Assembly: GCA_024401305.1 (NCBI GenBank)
Contig: JAKSLI010000003.1
Location: 33,096 to 97,095, forward strand
DNA: 64,000 bases
Reading direction: 5' to 3'
Origin: Bacteroidaceae bacterium
GTDB lineage: Bacteria; Bacteroidota; Bacteroidia; Bacteroidales; Bacteroidaceae
Below, piece by piece: positions 1 to 6,718 of the stretch; the stretch's first letter is position 1; the number at the start of each line of letters is the position of its first letter. A program made the translations under genes and the position numbers. The notes under the pieces were generated by a model. That model did no database searches and was not told where the DNA came from. It saw nothing but the letters and a program-made list of their open reading frames with translations.

Positions 1-680
1 TCGGGTATCCTTTCAAGGTTTCCAACAAGTTGTTCTTTCCAATGTTTTTTGTTGTATTCCGCTTTTATTGATTCTCCTTTGCAGGTAAGTTCTTCTATTC
101 GGGTCACATCTGTGCAACGTGTTGCAACATTGGCATTCCACGACATACTATAGTCATCATACGATCCTGTGAATTTATATGCAATCCTATTGCTCTCGTG
201 AACAATCTTATAGACAATCATTACTGATGTACTATTCTCAATATAGTAGCTTCCATCTTCAGATGTATTCTGGCTATGGGTAAATATAACATCCCAAAAG
301 CGGCTTACCCATTGTGAAGACGGATGGTTGCCTTTGCTGTCAGTAAACATTCGAGGATCATAAATTGGATAAAAGGTTGGATTTGCTGATGTGTTATCTT
401 GCATCTGCAACTTCTTATATAAAGTTTCGTTCTCTTTCTTTATCTTATATAGCTCAATACCTTGGTCAGCAAAAGCGTGTTCCAATTCCCATATTTTCTC
501 ATGTGCTTTAGTTAACTTTAATTTATATTGCTCATTCTCGGCGAAGAGCGTAGAGTCTGCCACACCACGAAACATCTCAGTAGGAATCTGAATGAATCCC
601 CCTGAGGTCGATTGCTGGGAGCCGATGCTACTCGACTCACTGCCAAATCCGTCAAAATATGAAGGTGTGGACTGTGACAT
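1..680 (-). CDS. Unknown coiled-coil protein, C-terminus cut by window edge
   Basis: The frame is open from an ATG at 680 to the left edge without a stop, so 226 codons are visible and the C-terminus is outside the window. I do not recognise the family. Residues 1-40 are rich in Ser, Gly and Gln and look disordered. Residues about 48-95 (around KLTKAHEKIWELE and YKIKKENETLYKKL) have the Lys/Glu/Leu pattern of a coiled coil. The rest looks globular, with SQWVSRFWDVIF and several aromatic, strand-like segments. There is no signal peptide or membrane segment, so it is probably cytoplasmic. It starts 6 bases after the stop of the PIN gene on the same strand, so it is probably the third gene of that transcript. 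Codon use looks like its neighbours. The gene is well supported; its function is unknown. Confidence 0.75.
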   Translation of the reverse strand, partial: MSQSTPSYFDGFGSESSSIGSQQSTSGGFIQIPTEMFRGVADSTLFAENEQYKLKLTKAHEKIWELEHAFADQGIELYKIKKENETLYKKLQMQDNTSANPTFYPIYDPRMFTDSKGNHPSSQWVSRFWDVIFTHSQNTSEDGSYYIENSTSVMIVYKIVHESNRIAYKFTGSYDDYSMSWNANVATRCTDVTRIEELTCKGESIKAEYNKKHWKEQLVGNLERIP

Positions 681-686
681 TAAAAA

Positions 687-1205
687 TTATTTGGCGATAT
701 TGCTGTATTTAGTTATTCTTTCGTTTATGAGCTTCTTTGGTGCTCGTTCGTTTGTGGCAAGGTATTTCTGCAAGTATTGTATCATCTCTTCATGAGAAAC
801 CAACTTCTCAGTCACCATTAAATCGGTAAGGAAAAGCACGCCTCCTACCTTTATTCCGCGTTTCTCGGAACATGTGCGCAAGGTTTTGTCGCTGGTCAAC
901 ATACGGCATTTGCGGCTTTCTGCGTAATGCATCACGGCACAATCTGCACGGGAGAGGTTCGTGGAGCCATGATAGGTGCTGTAGAGCAAGTAGGTAGCTT
1001 GAACGTCTTCTGCCCCAAACTTCTCCAACTTGATGTTTCCGAGTTTAATCTGCTCTTCAACCAATCTGAGTTGCTCATTATCCTTGAGTTCTTGTTTGAC
1101 GAAATCAATGGTGCGCATCTCAATGTCCAATTGGGGGCAGATAGCCAATAGCCCTGTATTGACCAAGTCAATGAGTATGTTGGTATCGTTGATGATAATC
1201 TCCAT
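687..1205 (-). CDS. PIN-domain ribonuclease, probable toxin
   Basis: 172 residues, the size of a single PIN domain plus a basic tail. PIN domains are Mg-dependent ribonucleases built around a cluster of acidic residues. Here these are D7 in INDTNILIDL, E39, D88 in SRADCAVMHYA and D106 in LTSDKTLR, all in the expected order. The final 20 residues (about APKKLINERITK) are basic and could contact RNA. The gene lies 9 bases after the XRE-ImmA gene and 6 bases before the unknown coiled-coil gene, all on the minus strand, the arrangement of a type II toxin-antitoxin operon with the regulator first. That it acts as a toxin is inferred from the domain and context. It could instead be a PIN nuclease activated when the ImmA-type protease acts. 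Confidence 0.85.
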   Translation of the reverse strand: MEIIINDTNILIDLVNTGLLAICPQLDIEMRTIDFVKQELKDNEQLRLVEEQIKLGNIKLEKFGAEDVQATYLLYSTYHGSTNLSRADCAVMHYAESRKCRMLTSDKTLRTCSEKRGIKVGGVLFLTDLMVTEKLVSHEEMIQYLQKYLATNERAPKKLINERITKYSNIAK

Positions 1206-1214
1206 GTTCTTTCT

Positions 1215-2273
1215 TTATACCAAATTGAATTCATTATGGATTTCATCAACACCCACACCCAAGAATGCAGCTGCCTTGGAGAATGAGATCTGCTCCTTGG
1301 CAAGCGCCATGAATACCAAACGCTTGAAACGGTTGGTCTCTTCCTTCGGATATATTGACTTACGCAGTTTAGCAAGTAGTTCCTTGTTCTGGTTCTTTCT
1401 GATGCAAAACAGTTTGTAGCGGTTATCGTTGATTATGCCCAACTGATGTGCCTTGAGCATCTGTGCTTCAGGACTTATGCCAAACTCGCGCTGAACCTCA
1501 CGAAGTTCAAAAAGAGTGATACCTTTACGATTCGTGCTGAAGAGTTTTTCAAACTTATCGCTTGGCAATAGCATTTCCGAAGCGAATATATTACATATTT
1601 TCTCTTCGTCAAGACTTTCGTCTATGTTCAATACAAGATGTCCAAGCTCATGGAATAGCGTTAGACGCTTGCGCTCCTCTGGTTTGTTTGCGTTGAGTAC
1701 AATAAGAGCTATCTTTCCGTCTATAATAATGCTGACTCCGTCAAACTTGTCATCTTCAGAGACCTGGATAATCTTTACTCCTTCACCTTCCAACAAGGCA
1801 ATTGGATTTGCGATAGGATCATTACCAAGAAGCCATTTGCCACGTAAATTGATAGCAGCCTTCTTTGCATCTTGCATGTCGCTTACCTTGAACTTCTTGA
1901 TCTTGAAATCAGCATTGCAACCAGTGATGTCTTCAATTTCAAGATACTTCTCAAGCTTATAACTCACATCCATCATAATAGCCTCTTGTTTCTTCTTTCC
2001 AAGAGTTGACTTTTTGCGGAATTCAAACTTGCTCAGGTCTGACCTGACAGCAACTGGAGTGAAGAAGTAGTCGGAGTCAAGTTCCAAAGCACGCTCAAGC
2101 CCTATGAGAACAGTACTCGTAGGAATCATCATCCCCTTCTCGTACTTCTCAATGGCAGATGCTGAGACTATTCCTCCCAGAGCATTTGCCAACGCTTTTT
2201 GAGACATCTGCCTCATCTTGCGTGCGTTTTTTAGTCGTTGTGAGAATACCTCACATAATTCGTTTAGTGCCAT
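1215..2273 (-). CDS. XRE-family regulator fused to ImmA/IrrE zinc metallopeptidase
   Basis: 352 residues. The N-terminal HTH (about 10-68, RLKNARKMRQMSQKALANAL then SAIEKYEKG) is an XRE/lambda-repressor DNA-binding domain. A linker follows, then an ImmA/IrrE (DUF955) peptidase domain with the zinc motif HELGH at about residue 207 and a downstream Glu in EEKICNIFASEMLLP that fits the third ligand. In this family the peptidase usually cleaves a repressor or regulator. XRE-COG2856 fusions are also known as the antitoxin or regulator half of toxin-antitoxin pairs. A -7 box lies about 40 bases upstream, so the gene probably heads a transcript with the PIN and coiled-coil genes and may bind its own promoter. 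The catalytic motif is intact, so proteolysis is possible and not just DNA binding. Confidence 0.88.
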   Translation of the reverse strand: MALNELCEVFSQRLKNARKMRQMSQKALANALGGIVSASAIEKYEKGMMIPTSTVLIGLERALELDSDYFFTPVAVRSDLSKFEFRKKSTLGKKKQEAIMMDVSYKLEKYLEIEDITGCNADFKIKKFKVSDMQDAKKAAINLRGKWLLGNDPIANPIALLEGEGVKIIQVSEDDKFDGVSIIIDGKIALIVLNANKPEERKRLTLFHELGHLVLNIDESLDEEKICNIFASEMLLPSDKFEKLFSTNRKGITLFELREVQREFGISPEAQMLKAHQLGIINDNRYKLFCIRKNQNKELLAKLRKSIYPKEETNRFKRLVFMALAKEQISFSKAAAFLGVGVDEIHNEFNLV

Positions 2274-2311
2274 ATTTTGTTTTAGGTTAATGAGTTATTT
2301 CGTTTGGTGTG

Positions 2312-2319
2312 CAAAGGTA
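2312..2319 (-). promoter_or_regulatory. -7 promoter box (TACCTTTG) for the XRE-ImmA cassette
   Basis: TACCTTTG read on the minus strand matches the Bacteroidetes TAnnTTTG box and lies about 39 bases before the ATG at 2273. No clear TTTG at -33 was found; the upstream stretch is a run of A on the minus strand. Confidence 0.6.
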
Positions 2320-2455
2320 ATATTTTTTTTCGTTTCTGCATACTTCCCAAAGATAAATCTTTAATTTTTAACAATTATTTCCATTAGGGTATGGAGAAAT
2401 GTGTATTTTTGTGGCTTTTACATACCAAAAACAGCTACTTCATAAAGGCAAGTAA

Positions 2456-2494
2456 CAAAAAAAGCCTACTCTCTGCGATAGAGGGTAGGCTTTT
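2456..2494 (-). terminator. Terminator after the outer-membrane barrel gene
   Basis: A 15-base arm (2460-2474, core GCCTACTCTCT) pairs with 2480-2494 with one mismatch around a 5-base loop. A run of T follows on the minus strand. It sits 25 bases past the stop of the gene ending at 2519. A/T tracts on both sides could let it work in both directions. Confidence 0.8.
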
Positions 2495-2518
2495 GTGAGT
2501 CGTAGGGATTGCTATAAT

Positions 2519-3100
2519 TTAGAAACGATATCCAACGGTAAACTGAAATACGCTATTCTTTCCATTATCCGAAGAAGGAGTATCACTTAATAAATTTGTA
2601 AGGCCGATATTATATCTGGCATCTACTACAATATTACTGAATTCATAACTTGCACCTACCGGCAATGAAAGATCAAATGACTTATAAAAATCCTTTGCGT
2701 CAACAGAAACACTTAAACCGCTTTTTGCTTTTATATCTGCTGAAAGAAGGATAGAAGGTTGGATACCGAGTTTTAGCGCAAAGTTAGGAGCAACATAAGC
2801 GTTGACCATTAAAGGGATGTTCAAATAATCATTAGCCAGAGATACAGTTATTCCTTCCATTTCCTCCTTGCATCCCTGTTGTGAATAGAAGAGTCCTCCA
2901 GAAAGTCCAATTACATCAGTAACCTGATAAAGAGCATCTGCACCAGCGATGAAACCAACTTTATAATCTGATTCAGAGTTTGTAACATTTGCAACTGTTA
3001 TACCGACAGATGGTGTGAATTTAATACTTCCAACACTACTTTGTGCATAAATTGCTAAAGAGGCAAATGCCATGATAGTTGATAATAAAATCTTTTTCAT
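2519..3100 (-). CDS. Small outer-membrane beta-barrel protein (porin family)
   Basis: 193 residues from the ATG at 3100 (MKKILLSTIMAFASLAIYAQ). I prefer this start over an in-frame ATG at 3142 because it gives a clean signal peptide ending in AQ. After cleavage the protein alternates short amphipathic strands and turns and ends in FQFTVGYRF, with the terminal aromatic typical of outer-membrane barrels. It resembles the Bacteroidetes outer-membrane beta-barrel family (PF13568 type) with about eight strands. The ligand or role is unknown. It has its own probable promoter at 3216-3223, which lies between inverted repeats, and its own terminator at 2456-2494, so it is a single-gene unit inserted between two PIN modules. 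Confidence 0.85.
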   Translation of the reverse strand: MKKILLSTIMAFASLAIYAQSSVGSIKFTPSVGITVANVTNSESDYKVGFIAGADALYQVTDVIGLSGGLFYSQQGCKEEMEGITVSLANDYLNIPLMVNAYVAPNFALKLGIQPSILLSADIKAKSGLSVSVDAKDFYKSFDLSLPVGASYEFSNIVVDARYNIGLTNLLSDTPSSDNGKNSVFQFTVGYRF

Positions 3101-3157
3101 GATGTTGTTTGTGCCTACCTGCTCCTTTCGGCTTTTATTCATTTATATATACAGATA

Positions 3158-3307
3158 GCGTGGAGCAACTATGCACCACAGCTTCTATGTTAGGCACGTG
3201 AGAAAAGCCCTTGAGCAAAGATATGGAGATAGAGCTCCACGCATATACACGTGGAGAACCATCATGTCCATTCTCGCGCTCAGTTAAATTTCTCACGTTT
3301 TAACATA
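3158..3307. repeat. Interleaved inverted repeats around the barrel-gene promoter
   Basis: Pair 1 is GCGTGGAGC at 3158-3166 and its complement at 3234-3242. Pair 2 is CTATGTTA plus ACGTGAGAAA at 3185-3205 and its complement at 3289-3308, with a 3-4 base internal difference. The pairs interleave (1, 2, 1, 2). The right arm of pair 1 can instead form a local hairpin with CGTGGAG at 3250-3256. Pair 2 encloses the -7 box at 3216-3223. Confidence 0.7.
3216..3223 (-). promoter_or_regulatory. -7 promoter box (TATCTTTG) for the barrel gene
   Basis: TATCTTTG on the minus strand fits TAnnTTTG and would give a leader of about 110 bases before the ATG at 3100. No clear TTTG at -33; that region holds the right arm of inverted-repeat pair 1 instead. 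Confidence 0.45.
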
Positions 3308-3342
3308 GCAAGATGAAGACATAACGCTTCTGTTTTATTTAC

Positions 3343-3366
3343 CAAAAAGATTCGCTCCGCTGAGCG
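3343..3366 (-). terminator. Terminator after the second PIN gene
   Basis: On the minus strand CGCTC-AGCG-GAGCG forms a 5-bp stem with a 4-base loop, followed by AATCTTTTT. It begins 27 bases after the stop of the PIN gene ending at 3393. Confidence 0.6.
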
Positions 3367-3392
3367 AGGGGGAAGCTAAATTTGAGTTTAGC

Positions 3393-3809
3393 TTACTTCT
3401 GCAGTTTCTTCATGAATTCATCCATGGTCATGACATTGAACATTGGAAATGGCGTGTTTGCCAATACCTTGAAATGAGCATCCTCGCTCACTATATAGTC
3501 AGCTCCACCGGCAAAGGCGCAGTCAACGAATTTGTTGCCGTCAGGGTCAGAAGTGATGAGTTGCAGGCGAAAATGAGGATCAACATATCTCACATTTACG
3601 CTATTCATTAAGAGAAGAATAACATTCTCTGCTATCAGCGAGGTTGTCTGTTGCTCAATAATCTCCTGATATTCATCGAGTATATCGTTGGATACACACA
3701 ATATGAATTTCTGACCAAGAAAAGCATCCCATATCGGTCTGTAGGGACTTCTCTTGGAAATCATCTGAATGAGACAGTTTGTGTCTATAACAACAGGACG
3801 ACCTTCCAT
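3393..3809 (-). CDS. PIN-domain toxin (COG1569-like)
   Basis: 138 residues, a complete small PIN domain. Acidic active-site residues are visible at D9 (VVIDTNCL), E46 (ILDEYQEI), D90/D96 (SDPDGNKFVDCAFAGGADY) and D110 (VSEDAHF). The DPDGNKFVDCA block is typical of the COG1569 group of putative toxin-antitoxin toxins. The gene follows its small partner with only 3 bases between them, which suggests coupled translation and a type II toxin-antitoxin pair. The predicted activity is Mg-dependent RNA cleavage that slows growth when the antitoxin is lost. It is not closely similar to the PIN protein at 687-1205, so the two modules look independent. Confidence 0.88.
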   Translation of the reverse strand: MEGRPVVIDTNCLIQMISKRSPYRPIWDAFLGQKFILCVSNDILDEYQEIIEQQTTSLIAENVILLLMNSVNVRYVDPHFRLQLITSDPDGNKFVDCAFAGGADYIVSEDAHFKVLANTPFPMFNVMTMDEFMKKLQK

Positions 3810-3812
3810 TTC

Positions 3813-4028
3813 TTAGTATGAAGTTCTGAAATGAGCGCCGCGGAGTTCTTCAAGTTTCTTCTCGTTCCACTTGCCTGACTCCCAAAGTTCGTCCATTTGC
3901 TCGTCTATGAGTTTAGCATAGAAAGCAGAGAGTTGTTGTTTTAGCAGATTGAGCGACTGCTCTGTCTTAATATGAGATGCCATATTCAAGACATGCATCT
4001 GCGCTGGATTGAATTGAACTACTTGCAT
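3813..4028 (-). CDS. Small antitoxin partner of the PIN toxin
   Basis: 71 residues, first gene of the PIN operon. The N-terminal part (VVQFNPAQMHVLNMASHIKT) resembles the short N-terminal region of Bacteroidales antitoxins placed before COG1569 PIN toxins. The middle is helical and Leu/Gln-rich, and the tail (LWESGKWNEKKLEELRG) is charged and could wrap the toxin. No obvious HTH or ribbon-helix-helix motif is seen, so the antitoxin role rests mainly on size, order and the 3-base gap to the toxin. A -7 box lies about 22 bases upstream. Confidence 0.75.
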   Translation of the reverse strand: MQVVQFNPAQMHVLNMASHIKTEQSLNLLKQQLSAFYAKLIDEQMDELWESGKWNEKKLEELRGAHFRTSY

Positions 4029-4049
4029 AATTTTTGTTTATTTCGTCTG

Positions 4050-4057
4050 CAAAGTTA
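4050..4057 (-). promoter_or_regulatory. -7 promoter box (TAACTTTG) for the antitoxin/PIN pair
   Basis: TAACTTTG on the minus strand, a full match to TAnnTTTG, 22 bases before the ATG at 4028. The predicted leader is about 15 bases. Confidence 0.65.
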
Positions 4058-4100
4058 GCACTTTATTCTTAAACTCCAAATAAATAGGAGGAAATATTTC

Positions 4101-4137
4101 AAAAAAGAAAAAAGCAGACACTCGTGCAAGTGCCTGC
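4101..4137 (-). terminator. Terminator after ilvN
   Basis: GCAGACACT (4114-4122) pairs imperfectly with AGTGCCTGC (4129-4137). On the minus strand the stem runs into a T-rich tract (4101-4113). It closes the ilv transcript and separates it from the toxin-antitoxin strip. Confidence 0.7.
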
Positions 4138-4171
4138 TCTATTAGAAATTCAACTTTCGCATGCGCTCAAG

Positions 4172-4741
4172 TTACTTATCGTTGTTGATGCCTTCTTCCA
4201 TGAAGCGGAACTGGGCATTCTGCTGCTCCTTGAGGAATTCTGACACCTTCTCGATCTTGCTGCGGGTAATGGCTACGCGACCGCTGCGGGTGTATTGGAG
4301 GATGCACTTATAGCGTGCGAGACCCTTGTAGAGCTCAATGATTGCTTTCGAAGAGTTGCAGACATGTACCGTGATGTATGTGTCGTTCACCTCAAGCATA
4401 CGGGCGTCGGAATGGCGTATGATCTGGGAAATCTCCGGATTTGCCATAACCTTTGGCGTAGAGAGCTTGAAGAGCGCAACCTCACTTGTGAAGATGTCCT
4501 CGTCGAGATAATAGTCTGCCTTGATGACATCCACCTTCTTCTCAATCTGCTTGATGATCTTGCCTGCCTGAACCTCGTCGCTATAGACAGTGATTGTGTA
4601 TTTGTGGACATTAGGAATACCGGAAGGCGACACATTGAGGCTTTCAATGTTTACCTGAAGACGGGTGAATACGGAGGTTATCTGGTTGAGAATACCTACG
4701 ACATTCTCTGAGTATATGAGTATTGTATAGAGCTTTTTCAT
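4172..4741 (-). CDS. ilvN: Acetolactate synthase regulatory (small) subunit
   Basis: 189 residues, within the range of IlvN/IlvH. The N-terminal ACT domain (about 1-78) opens with KKLYTILIYSENVVGILNQI and contains NIESLNVSPSG, where feedback inhibitors bind in this family. A second ALS small-subunit C-terminal domain follows (about 85-165, ending RSGRVAITRSK). It should bind IlvB, raise its activity and make it sensitive to branched-chain amino acids. It lies 147 bases after ilvB, a gap filled by inverted repeats. A terminator follows, and the ilvC often found next in Bacteroidales is absent here. Confidence 0.95.
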   Translation of the reverse strand: MKKLYTILIYSENVVGILNQITSVFTRLQVNIESLNVSPSGIPNVHKYTITVYSDEVQAGKIIKQIEKKVDVIKADYYLDEDIFTSEVALFKLSTPKVMANPEISQIIRHSDARMLEVNDTYITVHVCNSSKAIIELYKGLARYKCILQYTRSGRVAITRSKIEKVSEFLKEQQNAQFRFMEEGINNDK

Positions 4742-4744
4742 ATA

Positions 4745-4890
4745 AGAAGCCCCCTAACCCCCGAAGGGGGAACTTTTAATAGTTCTGAGAGCTGAATAAT
4801 TAATGAATATTATTTTGATTACTTTCTTAATTAGAAGTCCCTATTCGCAAAAGTATAAAGAATTCCCCCTTCGGGGGTTAGGGGGCTTCT
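4745..4890. repeat. REP-like 28-bp inverted repeats between ilvB and ilvN
   Basis: 4745-4772 and 4863-4890 are perfect 28-base reverse complements with 90 bases between them. Each arm holds its own hairpin, CCCCCGAAGGGGG. The right arm overlaps the stop codon of ilvB. The arms look like two opposed copies of a mobile palindromic unit. They could fold into one long stem in mRNA and lower ilvN expression or stabilise ilvB mRNA; this is inference. Confidence 0.85.
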
Positions 4891-6631
4891 ACCTTTCCAG
4901 CTTCATATCGCTTACGGAAGCGCCTGGTGCTGTCATTGGCATCACATCGTCTTCTTCCTTGATGACTGTCTCGAGGAAGAAAGGTCCCTTTGTGGAGAGC
5001 ATCTTCTGGACAGCATCGGCAAGTTCGCTGCGGTCAGATACTCGCTGATATGGAATGCCATAGGCTGCGCAGACCTTCTCGTAGTCTGGGTTCAGCATGT
5101 GTGTGAATGCGTAGCGCTTGTTGAAGAACATGTTCTGCCACTGACGGACATTGCCGAGGAAGTTGTTGTTCATGAGAATCATCTTCACTGGGCTTTGGTT
5201 CTCCATGATTGTGCCAAGTTCCTGAATGACCATCTGCAATCCGCCATCTCCCATGAACACGCAAACAGGACGCTCCTTCTCAGCGAAGGTTGCTCCGATG
5301 GCTGCTGGAAGACCATAGCCCATCGTGCCAAGACCACCGCTGGTGATGATTGCGCGGTTTGTGTTGTATTTTGAATAGCGAGTGGCGAAGAGCTGGTTCT
5401 GACCAACATCGGTAACTGTTACACCCATGCCTTCCGTAGCCTCTGCCACGGCATTCACGACCTCGCCCATGAGAAGAGGACCTTCCGTAGGATGAATGGC
5501 GTTCTGGATGACGCGGTTGTTCTCACGCTCTGCAAGTGGCTTGAAGGACTCAATCCATTCAGAATGGTCAGCCTCATTGACGAGAGCTGTAAGCGCTGGA
5601 AGCGACTCCTTACAGTTTGCAACGATTGCGACATCCGTCTTCACGTTCTTGTCAATCTCAGCATTATCGATGTCGAGGTGGATAACCTTTGCCTGCTTGA
5701 GGTAAGTCTTGAGATTTCCTGTCACACGGTCAGAGAAACGCATACCGATGGCGATGATGACATCAGCCTCCTGCTGCTTGAGGTTTGGCGCGAGATTTCC
5801 GTGCATACCAAGCATTCCGACATTCAGCGGATGATTGCTTGCAAGGGCAGAGAGTCCGAGCATGGTGCGACCGGCAGGGATGTTTGCCTTCTCAAGGAAT
5901 GCCTTGAGTTCTTCCTGTGCGCAACCGAGTTCTACACCCTGACCAACAAGTGCAAGCGGCTTCTTTGCGTTATTGATAAGCTCTGCTGCTGCCTTGACAT
6001 CTTCTTCCTTTGGCTGTGGATAAGCGATGTAAGAGCGAATGAAATTGACTGTCTGGTCAACATATTCAGCCTTGTCTGTCTGAGCGTTCTTTGGGAAATC
6101 GAGCACTACAGGACCTGGACGACCTGACTGCGCAAGATAGTAAGCCTTGCTTATAGCCCAAGGGATATCCTCAGGACGGCGAATCTGATAAACCCACTTG
6201 CAGATTGGCTGAGCAACCGTGATGAGGTCAACTTCCTGGAATGCGTCAGAACCGAGAACAGGTGTACCGACCTGACCTGCAATGACAACGATAGGAGTAG
6301 AGTCAATCATCGCATCAGCAATACCCGTAAGCGTGTTTGTTACGCCAGGACCGCTGGTAACGATTACGGTGCCGACCTTACCGCTAACTCGCGCATAGCC
6401 TTGAGCAGCATGAACGGCACCTTGTTCGTGGCGAACGAGGACATGCTCGAAAGTGCCACGATATTTTGAATCGGCATAATCTACATAGTCGTACAAGGCA
6501 TCAAATACTGGCATGATGCTACCTCCAGGATAACCGAAGATAGTCTTAACGCCTTGAGCCTTCAACGATTCCATGAGAATCTGTGAGCCGGTGAGGAGTT
6601 CGCCTGTGACTGGATTATTGGTTGTATTCAT
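4889..6631 (-). CDS. ilvB: Acetolactate synthase catalytic (large) subunit
   Basis: 580 residues, a normal length for the thiamine-diphosphate enzyme that condenses pyruvate to acetolactate (or with 2-oxobutyrate to acetohydroxybutyrate) in valine, leucine and isoleucine synthesis. N-terminal TPP pyrimidine-binding domain with YPGGSIMPVFDALY and the catalytic Glu in HEQGAVHAAQGYAR. A central FAD/transhydrogenase-like domain (about 210-350). The C-terminal TPP-binding domain has GDGGLQMVIQEL and NNNFLGNVRQWQ, the GDG...NN motif. It lies 86 bases after ilvD and 147 before ilvN on the same strand. The C-terminal sequence overlaps a palindromic repeat just at the stop codon. Confidence 0.96.
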   Translation of the reverse strand: MNTTNNPVTGELLTGSQILMESLKAQGVKTIFGYPGGSIMPVFDALYDYVDYADSKYRGTFEHVLVRHEQGAVHAAQGYARVSGKVGTVIVTSGPGVTNTLTGIADAMIDSTPIVVIAGQVGTPVLGSDAFQEVDLITVAQPICKWVYQIRRPEDIPWAISKAYYLAQSGRPGPVVLDFPKNAQTDKAEYVDQTVNFIRSYIAYPQPKEEDVKAAAELINNAKKPLALVGQGVELGCAQEELKAFLEKANIPAGRTMLGLSALASNHPLNVGMLGMHGNLAPNLKQQEADVIIAIGMRFSDRVTGNLKTYLKQAKVIHLDIDNAEIDKNVKTDVAIVANCKESLPALTALVNEADHSEWIESFKPLAERENNRVIQNAIHPTEGPLLMGEVVNAVAEATEGMGVTVTDVGQNQLFATRYSKYNTNRAIITSGGLGTMGYGLPAAIGATFAEKERPVCVFMGDGGLQMVIQELGTIMENQSPVKMILMNNNFLGNVRQWQNMFFNKRYAFTHMLNPDYEKVCAAYGIPYQRVSDRSELADAVQKMLSTKGPFFLETVIKEEDDVMPMTAPGASVSDMKLER

Positions 6632-6656
6632 TTAGTAGTTTTTGTGAGGAATAGGC

Positions 6657-6718
6657 GGCCGCCAAACTTGGCGACCGAATGAATATCGATGGCCGCTAAA
6701 CTTGGCGACCGAATGAAT
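6657..6718. repeat. 28-bp direct repeat between ilvD and ilvB
   Basis: 6657-6684 and 6691-6718 are direct copies with one mismatch, separated by ATCGAT. Each contains AAACTTGGCGACCGAATG. The first can fold as CGCCAA-AC-TTGGCG. The second copy abuts the ilvD stop codon. Function not known. Confidence 0.85.
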
